Source: Chloroflexota bacterium
GTDB taxonomy: Bacteria; Chloroflexota; UBA6077; CF-72
NCBI GenBank assembly: GCA_019242065.1
Contig: JAFAWJ010000984.1
Span: 1-5,562 of the forward strand
Reading direction: 5' to 3'
DNA length: 5,562 bases
Part shown: positions 1-5,562 of the stretch, one piece after another
Layout of the letters: each line of letters opens with the position of its first letter
Position numbering within the stretch: position 1 is the stretch's first letter
Notes under the pieces: model-generated
Database searches by the model: none
What the model was told of the DNA's origin: nothing
The model's input: the letters and a program-made list of their open reading frames with translations, nothing else
Translations under genes and position numbers: made by a program

Positions 1-44
1 TCTAAGGCTTTCCAAGCTGAGGGTTGGGCTAAGATCGTGGCCGC
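1..44. other. Short leader upstream of ilvD
   Basis: This 44-base stretch precedes the dehydratase start. In the ilvD frame a TAA at 30-32 blocks any earlier start. A GAGGG run at 19-23 is the only purine-rich Shine-Dalgarno-like stretch, and at about 21 bases from the ATG it is too far away to be convincing. No -35/-10 promoter can be supported in so little sequence. Reading frame 1 stays open from base 1 to a stop at 118-120, so the tail of an upstream gene cannot be excluded. Confidence 0.5.
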
Positions 45-55
45 ATGGCCTACGA
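35..55 (+). promoter_or_regulatory. Possible start-codon hairpin of ilvD
   Basis: TCGTGGCC at 35-42 can pair with GGCC-T-ACGA at 47-55, giving eight pairs with one bulged T and a GCAT tetraloop. The A and T of the ilvD start codon fall in the loop and its G in the stem. In RNA this could dampen initiation. It may equally be a chance product of GC-rich sequence, since half of it is coding. Confidence 0.25.
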
Positions 56-1727
56 CGTCAAAGCCAACAGCTCGATCCTGCTCAGCGGCCGTGACCGCGC
101 ACCGGCACGTTCCTTTCTGAAAGCCATCGGCTACACGGACGCCGACCTCGAGAAACCCATCGTCGGCATCGCCAACACGTGGACAGAAACGATGCCATGC
201 AACTTCAACCTGCGCGCGCTCGCCGCGCGGGTCAAGGACGGGGTCCGCGCGGCCGGCGGCACGCCGATGGAATTCAACACGGTCGCGATCAGCGACGGCA
301 TCACCATGGGGACCGAAGGCATGCGCGCCTCGTTGGTGAGTCGCGAGCTCATCGCCGATTCGATGGAATTGATGGCGCGCGGGTATTTTTTCGACGCGCT
401 GATCACGCTGGTGGCGTGTGACAAGACGATCCCGGCGGGGGCGATGGCGCTGCTGCGCATGAACGTTCCGGGCTTGCTGGTGTACGGCGGCTCGATCATG
501 CCCGGCCGACTGGGTGACCGCGACCTGACCATCCAGGACGTCTACGAAGCCGTGGGCGCGCACGCCGCGGGCAAGATCACCGACGAAGAGCTCAAGGCCG
601 TCGAGGACTTTGCGTGCCCCGGCGCCGGGGCCTGTGGAGGACAGTACACCGCCAACACGATGGCGCTGGCCATGGAATTCTGCGGGCTGTCGGCTATGGG
701 CACCGCGGGTGTGCCCGCCGAAGACCCCCGCAAGGGCGACGTCGGGCGGCAGTGCGGCGAGTTGATCATGGACATCCTGCGCCGCGGCGTACGCCCGCGC
801 GACATCTTCACGCCGGCGGCCATCGACAACGCGATCGCCGGCGTGGCGACCACCGGCGGCTCGACCAACGCCGTGCTGCACTTCATGGCCCTGGCGCACG
901 AGGCCGGCGTCACCCTGGACATCGACCATTTCGACGCCGTGAGCAGTCGCACGCCACTGCTGGGCGATATGCGGCCGGGCGGTCGGTACGCGGCCGCCGA
1001 CCTTGATCGGGCGGGCGGCACCCGCCTGGTGGCGCAGCGACTGGTCGAAGGCGGTTACGCCGATCCGAACGCCATGACCATCACCGGGCGCACGTTCGGC
1101 GAGGAAGCCTCCAGCGCGCAGGAAACCGCCGGCCAGGACGTGGTGCGCAGCCTCGACAACCCGCTCAAGACCAGCGGCGGACTGGTGATCCTGCACGGCA
1201 GTCTGGCGCCCGACGGGTGCGTGGTGAAGGTGGCGGGCTACGAGCGGCAGTCGCACACCGGCCCGGCGCGCGTGTTCGACAGCGAAGAGGCGGCCATGGC
1301 GGCGGTCACCGCGCGCAAGATCCAGGCGGGCGACGTGGTCGTCATCCGGTACGAGGGTCCGCGCGGCGGACCGGGCATGCGCGAGATGCTGGGCGTAACC
1401 GCCGCCATCGTCGGCGAAGGCCTGAGCGAGTCGGTCACGCTGCTGACCGATGGACGCTTCAGCGGCGCCACGCGCGGATTCATGGCCGGCCACGTCGCGC
1501 CTGAGGCGGCCGTCGGCGGACCGATCGCCGCCGTGCGCGAGGGCGACAGCATCACCTTCGACGTGGCGCAGCGGCGACTTGACCTGCACGTCTCCGAGGA
1601 CGAGATTCGGCAGCGCATGCACGATTGGCAGCCGCCGGCGCCGCGGTATACGTCGGGTGTCTTTGCGAAGTACGTGTCGATGGTCGGCTCGGCGGCACAA
1701 GGCGCGGTGACGACGCCGAAGGGATGA
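45..1727 (+). CDS. ilvD: Dihydroxy-acid dehydratase (IlvD/Edd family)
   Basis: Predicted cytosolic iron-sulfur enzyme that dehydrates 2,3-dihydroxy-isovalerate or 2,3-dihydroxy-3-methylvalerate to the 2-keto acid in valine, isoleucine and leucine synthesis. The 560 residues match the family's usual 550-570. The three expected cluster cysteines are visible: C52 in TMPCN, C125 in CDKTIP and C197 in GACGG. Likely magnesium ligands are E91 (MGTEGM), D126, the K127 that is carbamylated in relatives, and E438 ([10 protein letters not shown]). S473 in DGRFSGAT is the expected catalytic base. The carboxy end ([10 protein letters not shown], then GAVTTP) is typical of dihydroxy-acid dehydratases. The ATG at 45 is the first start after an in-frame stop. 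Its stop overlaps the next start by 4 bases. No other ilv or leu gene is nearby, so a sugar-acid dehydratase of the same superfamily is the main alternative, although the sequence favours IlvD. Confidence 0.88.
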   Translation: MAYDVKANSSILLSGRDRAPARSFLKAIGYTDADLEKPIVGIANTWTETMPCNFNLRALAARVKDGVRAAGGTPMEFNTVAISDGITMGTEGMRASLVSRELIADSMELMARGYFFDALITLVACDKTIPAGAMALLRMNVPGLLVYGGSIMPGRLGDRDLTIQDVYEAVGAHAAGKITDEELKAVEDFACPGAGACGGQYTANTMALAMEFCGLSAMGTAGVPAEDPRKGDVGRQCGELIMDILRRGVRPRDIFTPAAIDNAIAGVATTGGSTNAVLHFMALAHEAGVTLDIDHFDAVSSRTPLLGDMRPGGRYAAADLDRAGGTRLVAQRLVEGGYADPNAMTITGRTFGEEASSAQETAGQDVVRSLDNPLKTSGGLVILHGSLAPDGCVVKVAGYERQSHTGPARVFDSEEAAMAAVTARKIQAGDVVVIRYEGPRGGPGMREMLGVTAAIVGEGLSESVTLLTDGRFSGATRGFMAGHVAPEAAVGGPIAAVREGDSITFDVAQRRLDLHVSEDEIRQRMHDWQPPAPRYTSGVFAKYVSMVGSAAQGAVTTPKG

Positions 1728-1735
1728 ACTTCGGC
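1715..1735 (+). promoter_or_regulatory. Inverted repeat around the ilvD/LLM ATGA junction
   Basis: GCCGAAG at 1715-1721 and CTTCGGC at 1729-1735 form a perfect 7-bp inverted repeat. The 7-base loop (1722-1728) contains the overlapping stop and start ATGA. The only ribosome-binding-like purines (GAAGGG, 1718-1723) lie mostly in the 5' arm and directly abut the ATG. A ribosome ending on ilvD would open this structure, which fits termination-reinitiation coupling. A 7-bp stem can arise by chance in a window this size. Confidence 0.35.
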
Positions 1736-2593
1736 ATCCTGGTCGAGGTAGAGGAGGGCCTGGACTGGGACCGCTGGCGGGCGACGTACACCGCGGCCGA
1801 GCGGCTCGGGCTCGAGTCGGTGTGGCTGTCGGATCACGTGCGGTCGCCCTGGTCCGAGCGCCAGCGCGGACTGGAAACGTGGACGGCGCTGGCGGTGGCC
1901 GCCGCCGAGACCCGGCGGGTGAGGCTGGGTCCGCTGGTGTCGCCGGTCACGTTTCGGGAGCCGGCCATCGTGACGCGGATGACGGAGACGCTGGACGAAC
2001 TCGCCCCAGGGCGGTTTGTGCTCGGGCTGGGACTGGGGTGGAACGCCGACGAGCACGCGGCCGCCGGACTGCCATTTCCCGCGGCATCCGAGCGAGCCAG
2101 GCGCCTGGCGGAGGCGATCGCGCGCATCCGGTGTGACCTGGGAGACCGCCACGTTCCGATCCTCATTGGCGGAGGCGGCGCACGCCTGACATTGCCGCTG
2201 GTGGCGCGTCACGCCGACGAGTGGAACGTGACCACCGGGTCGGTCACCACATATGTGACGATGAGCCAACAGCTGGATGGTCTGTGTGGCGAGATCAGCA
2301 GAAACCCACATGAGATCCGCCGCTCGGTGGCCACGGGCATTCTCGTCGGACGTGACCCCACCGACCTCGCGGAGCGCGCCGAGCGCATGCGGACCTGGGT
2401 GCCGCCACTGGCGCAGGCGGATGATGTCCTGGCCGCGGCGCGCGACATGGGCTGGCTCGTCGGCACGCCCGAAACCATCGCGCCGACACTCAGTGGGTTT
2501 CAGGCGGCCGGCGTCGATCGCGTGATTTTCGGCCACTATGATCTCGCAAATACGACGACGCTCGACGTCATCGCCGAACTGATAGCGGCATGA
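1724..2593 (+). CDS. LLM-class (luciferase-like) flavin- or F420-dependent oxidoreductase
   Basis: A 289-residue member of the bacterial luciferase-like TIM-barrel family, whose members use reduced flavin or coenzyme F420 for oxidation or oxygenation. The substrate cannot be read from the sequence. Visible family marks are ESVWLSDHV (31-39), [17 protein letters not shown] (65-81), [19 protein letters not shown] (93-111), PILIGGGG (145-152) followed by HADEWN (163-168), and a closing VGTPETIAP (246-254) with GVDRVIFG (263-270). The start was placed at 1724 although the frame is open back to 1625. MNFGIL is the usual first strand, and this start gives a 4-base ATGA overlap with the ilvD stop. 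The protein is short for the family: the roughly 30-residue segment common between the helix near 130 and PILIGG is nearly absent. It sits in the middle of a three-gene coupled operon. No secretion signal is visible. Confidence 0.85.
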   Translation: MNFGILVEVEEGLDWDRWRATYTAAERLGLESVWLSDHVRSPWSERQRGLETWTALAVAAAETRRVRLGPLVSPVTFREPAIVTRMTETLDELAPGRFVLGLGLGWNADEHAAAGLPFPAASERARRLAEAIARIRCDLGDRHVPILIGGGGARLTLPLVARHADEWNVTTGSVTTYVTMSQQLDGLCGEISRNPHEIRRSVATGILVGRDPTDLAERAERMRTWVPPLAQADDVLAAARDMGWLVGTPETIAPTLSGFQAAGVDRVIFGHYDLANTTTLDVIAELIAA

Positions 2594-3408
2594 ATATCGC
2601 GGGCGAAGTGGCGGTCATCACCGGCGGCGCCAGCGGCATCGGTCGGGGGACGGCCCTCGCGCTGGCGCGCCGCGGCGCCGACATCGTCCTGGCCGACGTC
2701 AACGACGAGCGGCTGGTGGCCGTCAGTCAGGAGATTCGCGAGCTCGGCCGGCGTGTGCTCGCCGTGCGCTGCGACGTCTCACGAGACGAAGACGTGGCTG
2801 AGTTGGCGGAGCGCACTGAGAACGAGATGGGCCCTGCCGGCCTGGTGATGAACAACGCCGGTGTCGTGCTGCGCGGCGCACTCGAAGACATTTCGCTCGA
2901 CGATTGGCGCTGGTGCTTCGGGATCAACGTCTTCGGCGTGATCCGCGGCGTGCACGCGTTCCTGCCGCGCATGCTCCAGCGGCGCCACGGTTGGATCGTC
3001 AATACCGGCTCGGTGGCCGGTCTGCTGGCGCTCACCGGCGAAGGTGCGCCCTACGTCGCGTCCAAGTTCGCGGTCGTGGGTCTCAGCGAAGCGCTGGCGC
3101 TCTACTGCAAGCAGTTTGGCATCGGCGTCTCGTTGCTGTGTCCAGGCGGCGTCAACACCAACCTGGCGGAGACGGGTCGCTCGATTGGCATGACGCCCGA
3201 GCGCGAGACCTCGGAGACGCGGATGGCGCAAACCATCCAGGGTGGACAGGAGCTGCAGCCCGAAGACGTCGGCGAGCTGGTGGCCAGGGCCGTCGAGGAT
3301 GAGGTCTTTTTGATCCTGCCAGAGGAGGTCCACGCCGACCTGGTCCGCCGACGCGCGGCGGACCTCAATGCGTTCTTGAGCTCGCGATTCGTCAAAGACG
3401 CTGGCTGA
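2590..3408 (+). CDS. Classical SDR-family NAD(P)-dependent oxidoreductase
   Basis: A 272-residue short-chain dehydrogenase that should oxidise an alcohol or reduce a ketone with a nicotinamide cofactor in the cytosol. The substrate is unknown. The Rossmann nucleotide loop is TGGASGIG (11-18). D36 at the end of strand two (VLADVN) suggests NAD(H) rather than NADP(H). D62 (CDV) and NNAG (88-91) are conserved structural sites. The catalytic tetrad is complete: N113, S141, Y155 and K159 (YVASK), followed by the CPGGVNT loop (184-190). The length is normal for classical SDRs. The ATG at 2590 overlaps the preceding stop by 4 bases and has no clear Shine-Dalgarno sequence, so it probably depends on reinitiation by ribosomes finishing the upstream gene. 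It is the last gene of the plus-strand operon. Confidence 0.88.
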   Translation: MNIAGEVAVITGGASGIGRGTALALARRGADIVLADVNDERLVAVSQEIRELGRRVLAVRCDVSRDEDVAELAERTENEMGPAGLVMNNAGVVLRGALEDISLDDWRWCFGINVFGVIRGVHAFLPRMLQRRHGWIVNTGSVAGLLALTGEGAPYVASKFAVVGLSEALALYCKQFGIGVSLLCPGGVNTNLAETGRSIGMTPERETSETRMAQTIQGGQELQPEDVGELVARAVEDEVFLILPEEVHADLVRRRAADLNAFLSSRFVKDAG

Positions 3409-3426
3409 TCAGGACATACGTCCGCT
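3409..3426. other. 18-base convergent gap without a clear terminator
   Basis: Only 18 bases separate the stop codons of two converging genes. GGAC at 3412-3415 and GTCC at 3420-3423 could form a 4-bp stem, but there is no T-run on either strand. I do not call an intrinsic terminator here. Confidence 0.6.
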
Positions 3427-4560
3427 TCAGCGCAGCAGGCCGAAGGCTTCGAGCTGGCGGTCCACCTCGCTGGCCGCCGGCCCCGTGAGCCCCTGCTGGT
3501 TGGCGACCCACGCCACGAGCTCGGCCACCCCGTCTTCGAACTGGTACTGCGGCACATAGCCGAGCAGCGTCTGAATGCGTGAAATGTCCGCGAAACAGTG
3601 GCGGATATCTCCGGCGCGGAACTTGTGGCGGACCTCGAAGCCGCCTGTCCAGCCCAGCTCGCGGGCGAGCAGCTCGCCCACCTGACGTACGCTGATCGGC
3701 CGTCCCGTGCCGACGTTGAGCACCTGGTGATCGGCGCCCGAGCGCGACAGCGCCAGGCAGCAGGCTTGCACGATGTCGCTGACGTGGACGAAGTCGCGCA
3801 GCTGCAGCCCGTCCTCGTAGATCACCGGCGTCTCGCCCGAAAGCATGCGGCCGCAGAAAATGGCCGCCACGCCGGTGTACGGATTGGTGAGCGCCTGACG
3901 CGAACCATAGATGTTGAAAAAGCGCAGCGCGACGGCTGGCACGTCGTACGCCTGGCCAAACGCCAGCGCCATCTCCTCGTGGTCGCGTTTGGTGATGGCG
4001 TAGATGGAGGTTGGATATAGCGGCTTGTCCTCGGTCGTGGGCACGGCCCGCAGCTCCTGGCCACAGCCCGGGCAGCGCACCTCCCAGTCAAAGCGCTGCA
4101 GCTGGTCGGTCGGCCGCAGCCGCGGAAACACGGGGCCGCACGCGGCGCAGGTGTAGGCGCCTTCGCCATAAATGGACATCGACGAGGCGACCACGAGCTT
4201 GCGCACACGATCGCGATTGGCGACGAGCGCCTCCAGTAGCGTCGCCATGCCGAGCGTATTGACGTCGGCATAGCGCCGCACCTGGTACATGCTCTGGCCG
4301 ACGCCAACCATGGCGGCGAGGTGGACCACGCTGTCCACCTCGCGCACCAGTGGTCCGAGCGCGTCCGGATCGCGGATGTCGCCGCGCTCGAGGCGGTGGT
4401 TGGCGTCCAGATAGCTCGGCCGTGCACGCGCGTCACCGTGGACCTGGGATTCGAGATTGTCGAAGAGGATGACCTCATGGCCGGCCTTGGCCAACGCGTC
4501 CGCCAGGTGGGACCCGACGAAGCCAGCCCCGCCGGTGATCAGGATGCGCTCGACTGTCAC
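3427..4560 (-). CDS. NAD-dependent sugar-nucleotide epimerase, dTDP-L-rhamnose 4-epimerase-like
   Basis: A 377-residue extended SDR expected to act on a nucleotide-activated sugar, most likely inverting C4 through a keto intermediate, for polysaccharide or glycan synthesis in the cytosol. The NAD-binding loop is TGGAGFVGSH (9-18), with D34 after strand two, GDIRD (60-64) and HLAA (80-83). The catalytic residues are S127 (ASSMSIYG), Y187 and K191 (YAITK), followed by RFFNIYG (213-219). VGVGQSMY (85-92), the SSMSIYGEG form and the late DIRHCFADIS (318-327) are, from memory, like dTDP-L-rhamnose 4-epimerases rather than GalE. UDP-sugar activity is possible. An insertion at about 136-175 carries two CxxC pairs (C138/C141, C163/C166), resembling a zinc ribbon. 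The start is GTG, overlapping the upstream stop as GTGA, with a strong AAGGAG five bases ahead at 4566-4571. That site is inside a hairpin. Confidence 0.85.
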   Translation of the reverse strand: MTVERILITGGAGFVGSHLADALAKAGHEVILFDNLESQVHGDARARPSYLDANHRLERGDIRDPDALGPLVREVDSVVHLAAMVGVGQSMYQVRRYADVNTLGMATLLEALVANRDRVRKLVVASSMSIYGEGAYTCAACGPVFPRLRPTDQLQRFDWEVRCPGCGQELRAVPTTEDKPLYPTSIYAITKRDHEEMALAFGQAYDVPAVALRFFNIYGSRQALTNPYTGVAAIFCGRMLSGETPVIYEDGLQLRDFVHVSDIVQACCLALSRSGADHQVLNVGTGRPISVRQVGELLARELGWTGGFEVRHKFRAGDIRHCFADISRIQTLLGYVPQYQFEDGVAELVAWVANQQGLTGPAASEVDRQLEAFGLLR

Positions 4561-4814
4561 GGTTGCTCCTTGCCCGAGGTGGCAAGGAGCAGGAAGCGCT
4601 CGAGTTCGTCTTCGGGCACGCGGTACCCGAGTTTAGTCCCGCCTGGACGAAAACCGTGCAATTTACCCTGGCGGAGCCAGCGCCGCACCGTTTCCGGTGA
4701 AGACCGGAGTCGCTCCGCTACTTCACGAACTGTCAAAAGTCGTTGTTGCTGCACCACGTTGCGTATCCCAGACCAATGCCGCTGGAGTGGCAGGCCAGAT
4801 CCACCGTAACGCAC
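4557..4814 (-). CDS. Small excisionase/MerR-like helix-turn-helix DNA-binding protein
   Basis: An 85-residue protein, or 65-66 residues from alternative starts, that is essentially one winged helix-turn-helix domain of the HTH_17/excisionase type. In 85-residue numbering, helix one is TVREVAERL (28-36), the recognition helix is SPETVRRWLRQGKL (39-52), and the wing GFRPGGTKLGYRVPEDELERF (54-74) follows the family's pattern. No effector domain is present. The longest start is GTG at 4814-4812, but residues 1-19 look unlike the family. Adjacent GTG codons at 4757-4755 and 4754-4752, with GGGA eight bases ahead of the first, are better candidates. Its stop overlaps the epimerase start by 4 bases, and its 3' end encodes the hairpin hiding the epimerase ribosome binding site. 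The role is probably a local transcription regulator. An excisionase is unlikely because no integrase or att site is seen. Confidence 0.75.
   Translation of the reverse strand: MRYGGSGLPLQRHWSGIRNVVQQQRLLTVREVAERLRSSPETVRRWLRQGKLHGFRPGGTKLGYRVPEDELERFLLLATSGKEQP
4564..4591 (-). promoter_or_regulatory. Hairpin sequestering the epimerase ribosome binding site
   Basis: A perfect 11-bp inverted repeat occupies 4581-4591 and 4564-4574, with a 6-base loop (ACCTCG on the minus strand). The 3' arm contains AAGGAG, the epimerase ribosome binding site. The 5' arm contains CTCCTT, its exact complement. The base of the stem is three bases from the GTG start. The hairpin lies in the last codons of the helix-turn-helix gene, so a ribosome reaching that stop would melt it. 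No T-run follows, which argues against an intrinsic terminator. The structure is seen in the sequence. The coupling role is inferred. Confidence 0.72.
4566..4571 (-). promoter_or_regulatory. Ribosome binding site of the epimerase
   Basis: On the minus strand AAGGAG lies five bases ahead of the GTG at 4560-4558. It is the best Shine-Dalgarno match seen at any start in the window, and it supports the GTG as the true start. It is contained in the final codons of the upstream helix-turn-helix gene and in the 3' arm of an 11-bp hairpin. Confidence 0.8.
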
Positions 4815-4846
4815 GAACCGGGCCGTGCGCGTCGCTTCTCGTCGTG

Positions 4847-5562
4847 CTAGCTCGCGGCGACTGCCTCCTTCGCGCCCTCTCCGACTAGCTCGCGCAGCGC
4901 CGTACCCGATGCACGGTAGAACGCCGCCAGAATGGCCGTGTCGGTCGACAGGTTGAAGTCTTTGACGCCGAGGTTCATGTAGTACTCGGCCTCCGCAGGC
5001 GTCGAAATCTCGGCACGTGGGCGCACGCCCATGCGGATGGCGGTCTTGATGGTGTGCTCGTACGCCTCCACGACGGCCGGGTGCTGGCGTTGGCCGGCCA
5101 GGCCGAGGCTCATGCTGTAGTCGGCGGGTCCGAACTGGACCATGTCGACGCCCTTGACCGACAGGATGCCTTCGAGGTTTTCGACCGCCCCCTTCTTTTC
5201 GATCATCAGCACGACTACGGAGTCTTCGTAGCGCTTGATGAGCTCGGGGACGCCACCGATGGCGGCGCGTCCGGCGTCGTTGCCATGGGTACCGATGCTG
5301 CCCGGGACCTCCGGCTTCACCGTGCGCACGCAGTCTTCGGCGTCTGCTTTCGAGCGCACGTCCGTGAACAGCACGTTCTGAATGCCGGCGGCCATGGCTC
5401 GAACCGCGATGTGCGCCTGGGCCGAGCGCTCGATCTTGATTAGCCCCGTGAAGTTAGGCGACAGCTCGATGGCGCGCGCCATGTTGTCCAGTGCATACAG
5501 GTCGTACGGCGCGTACTCGGCCAGAAACTCGACGTAATCGAAGTTCTGGCTGCGGCCGACGA
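4847..5562 (-). CDS. HpcH/HpaI-family aldolase (2-keto-3-deoxy acid aldolase type), partial
   Basis: This gene is cut by the right edge. 237 codons are visible and the frame stays open to the last base. An internal ATG at 5482 is not the start, because the 26 preceding codons (containing NFDYVEFLAEYAP) also fit the family. From known relatives about 20-50 amino-terminal residues are missing, including the catalytic-histidine region. The family performs metal-dependent retro-aldol cleavage of 2-keto-3-deoxy or 4-hydroxy-2-oxo acids to pyruvate plus an aldehyde in the cytosol. In visible numbering, MIEKKGAVEN (119-128) supplies the metal-binding glutamate E121. GVDMVQFGPADYSMSLG (137-153) supplies the metal-binding aspartate D147. 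VRPRAE (179-184) is also conserved. It ends with TAG at 4849-4847, 32-89 bases upstream of the helix-turn-helix start, and may share a transcript with it. Which acid it cleaves is unknown. Confidence 0.82.
   Translation of the reverse strand, partial: VGRSQNFDYVEFLAEYAPYDLYALDNMARAIELSPNFTGLIKIERSAQAHIAVRAMAAGIQNVLFTDVRSKADAEDCVRTVKPEVPGSIGTHGNDAGRAAIGGVPELIKRYEDSVVVLMIEKKGAVENLEGILSVKGVDMVQFGPADYSMSLGLAGQRQHPAVVEAYEHTIKTAIRMGVRPRAEISTPAEAEYYMNLGVKDFNLSTDTAILAAFYRASGTALRELVGEGAKEAVAAS

Noticed and set aside
1..120. Open frame 1 from the left edge to 118-120 as the tail of an upstream gene
   Set aside because: Only about 15 residues lie outside ilvD, with no recognisable motif, and accepting it would need a 76-base overlap with a well-supported gene. 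It remains possible but unsupported.
1238..2536. A 432-codon open frame on the minus strand opposite ilvD and the LLM gene
   Set aside because: It lies antisense to two strongly supported genes, its translation shows no recognisable domain and it is rich in R, P, A and G. Long antisense frames are expected in high-GC DNA.
3412..3423. GGAC/GTCC stem as a bidirectional terminator
   Set aside because: The stem is only 4 bp and no T-run follows on either strand.
4564..4591. The 11-bp hairpin as an intrinsic transcription terminator
   Set aside because: It lies inside a coding region, is followed on the minus strand by ACCGTGACAG rather than a T-run, and overlaps the ribosome binding site of the next gene.
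4557..4814. Phage or integrative-element excisionase
   Set aside because: The domain is of excisionase type, but no integrase, repeat pair or tRNA target is present. The partner gene is a metabolic epimerase.
4847..4894. 10-bp direct repeat CTAGCTCGCG at 4847-4856 and 4885-4894
   Set aside because: Both copies are at the end of the aldolase gene or its stop codon. A 10-bp match at such a distance is expected by chance somewhere in a GC-rich window, and no integrase or other att-site evidence exists.
3427..5562. A combined rhamnose pathway linking the rhamnose-epimerase-like gene with a 2-keto-3-deoxy-rhamnonate-type aldolase
   Set aside because: Nucleotide-sugar epimerisation is biosynthetic and the aldolase is catabolic. 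Neither substrate can be fixed from the sequence, so the link would rest on names alone.

Overview
The window is gene-dense, high-GC bacterial DNA (by eye about two thirds G+C, with G/C-rich third codon positions). It holds six protein-coding genes and almost no intergenic space. The mix is a dihydroxy-acid dehydratase, a luciferase-like (LLM) oxidoreductase, a generic SDR, a sugar-nucleotide epimerase and an HpcH/HpaI aldolase. This suits a soil or sediment heterotroph, such as a high-GC acidobacterium, chloroflexote, actinobacterium or proteobacterium. The sequence alone does not settle the phylum. I see no tRNA, rRNA, CRISPR, insertion sequence or phage gene.

Plus strand, 45-3408: three genes in tight series. 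An IlvD-type dehydratase (45-1727) is followed by an LLM-family flavin/F420 oxidoreductase (1724-2593) and a classical short-chain dehydrogenase (2590-3408). Both junctions are 4-base ATGA overlaps, so the three are very probably one translationally coupled operon. The first 44 bases have no in-frame start upstream of the ilvD ATG. The promoter, if it is local, lies outside the window.

Minus strand, 5562-3427: an HpcH/HpaI-family aldolase (cut by the window's right edge, ends 4847), then a small excisionase/MerR-like helix-turn-helix protein (4814 or 4757 to 4557), then an NAD-dependent extended-SDR epimerase resembling dTDP-L-rhamnose 4-epimerases (4560-3427). The helix-turn-helix and epimerase genes share a 4-base GTGA overlap. 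The two gene groups converge with only 18 bases between stop codons at 3409-3426.

How the genes may work together: dehydratase, oxidoreductases and aldolase could form an oxidative hydroxy-acid or sugar-acid route. This is inferred from neighbourhood only, because the dehydratase itself looks like an ordinary branched-chain amino acid enzyme. The most notable non-coding signal is a perfect 11-bp inverted repeat at 4564-4591. Its 3' arm on the minus strand carries the AAGGAG ribosome binding site of the epimerase, and its 5' arm is the exact complement. The epimerase start therefore appears locked unless ribosomes translate the end of the helix-turn-helix gene.
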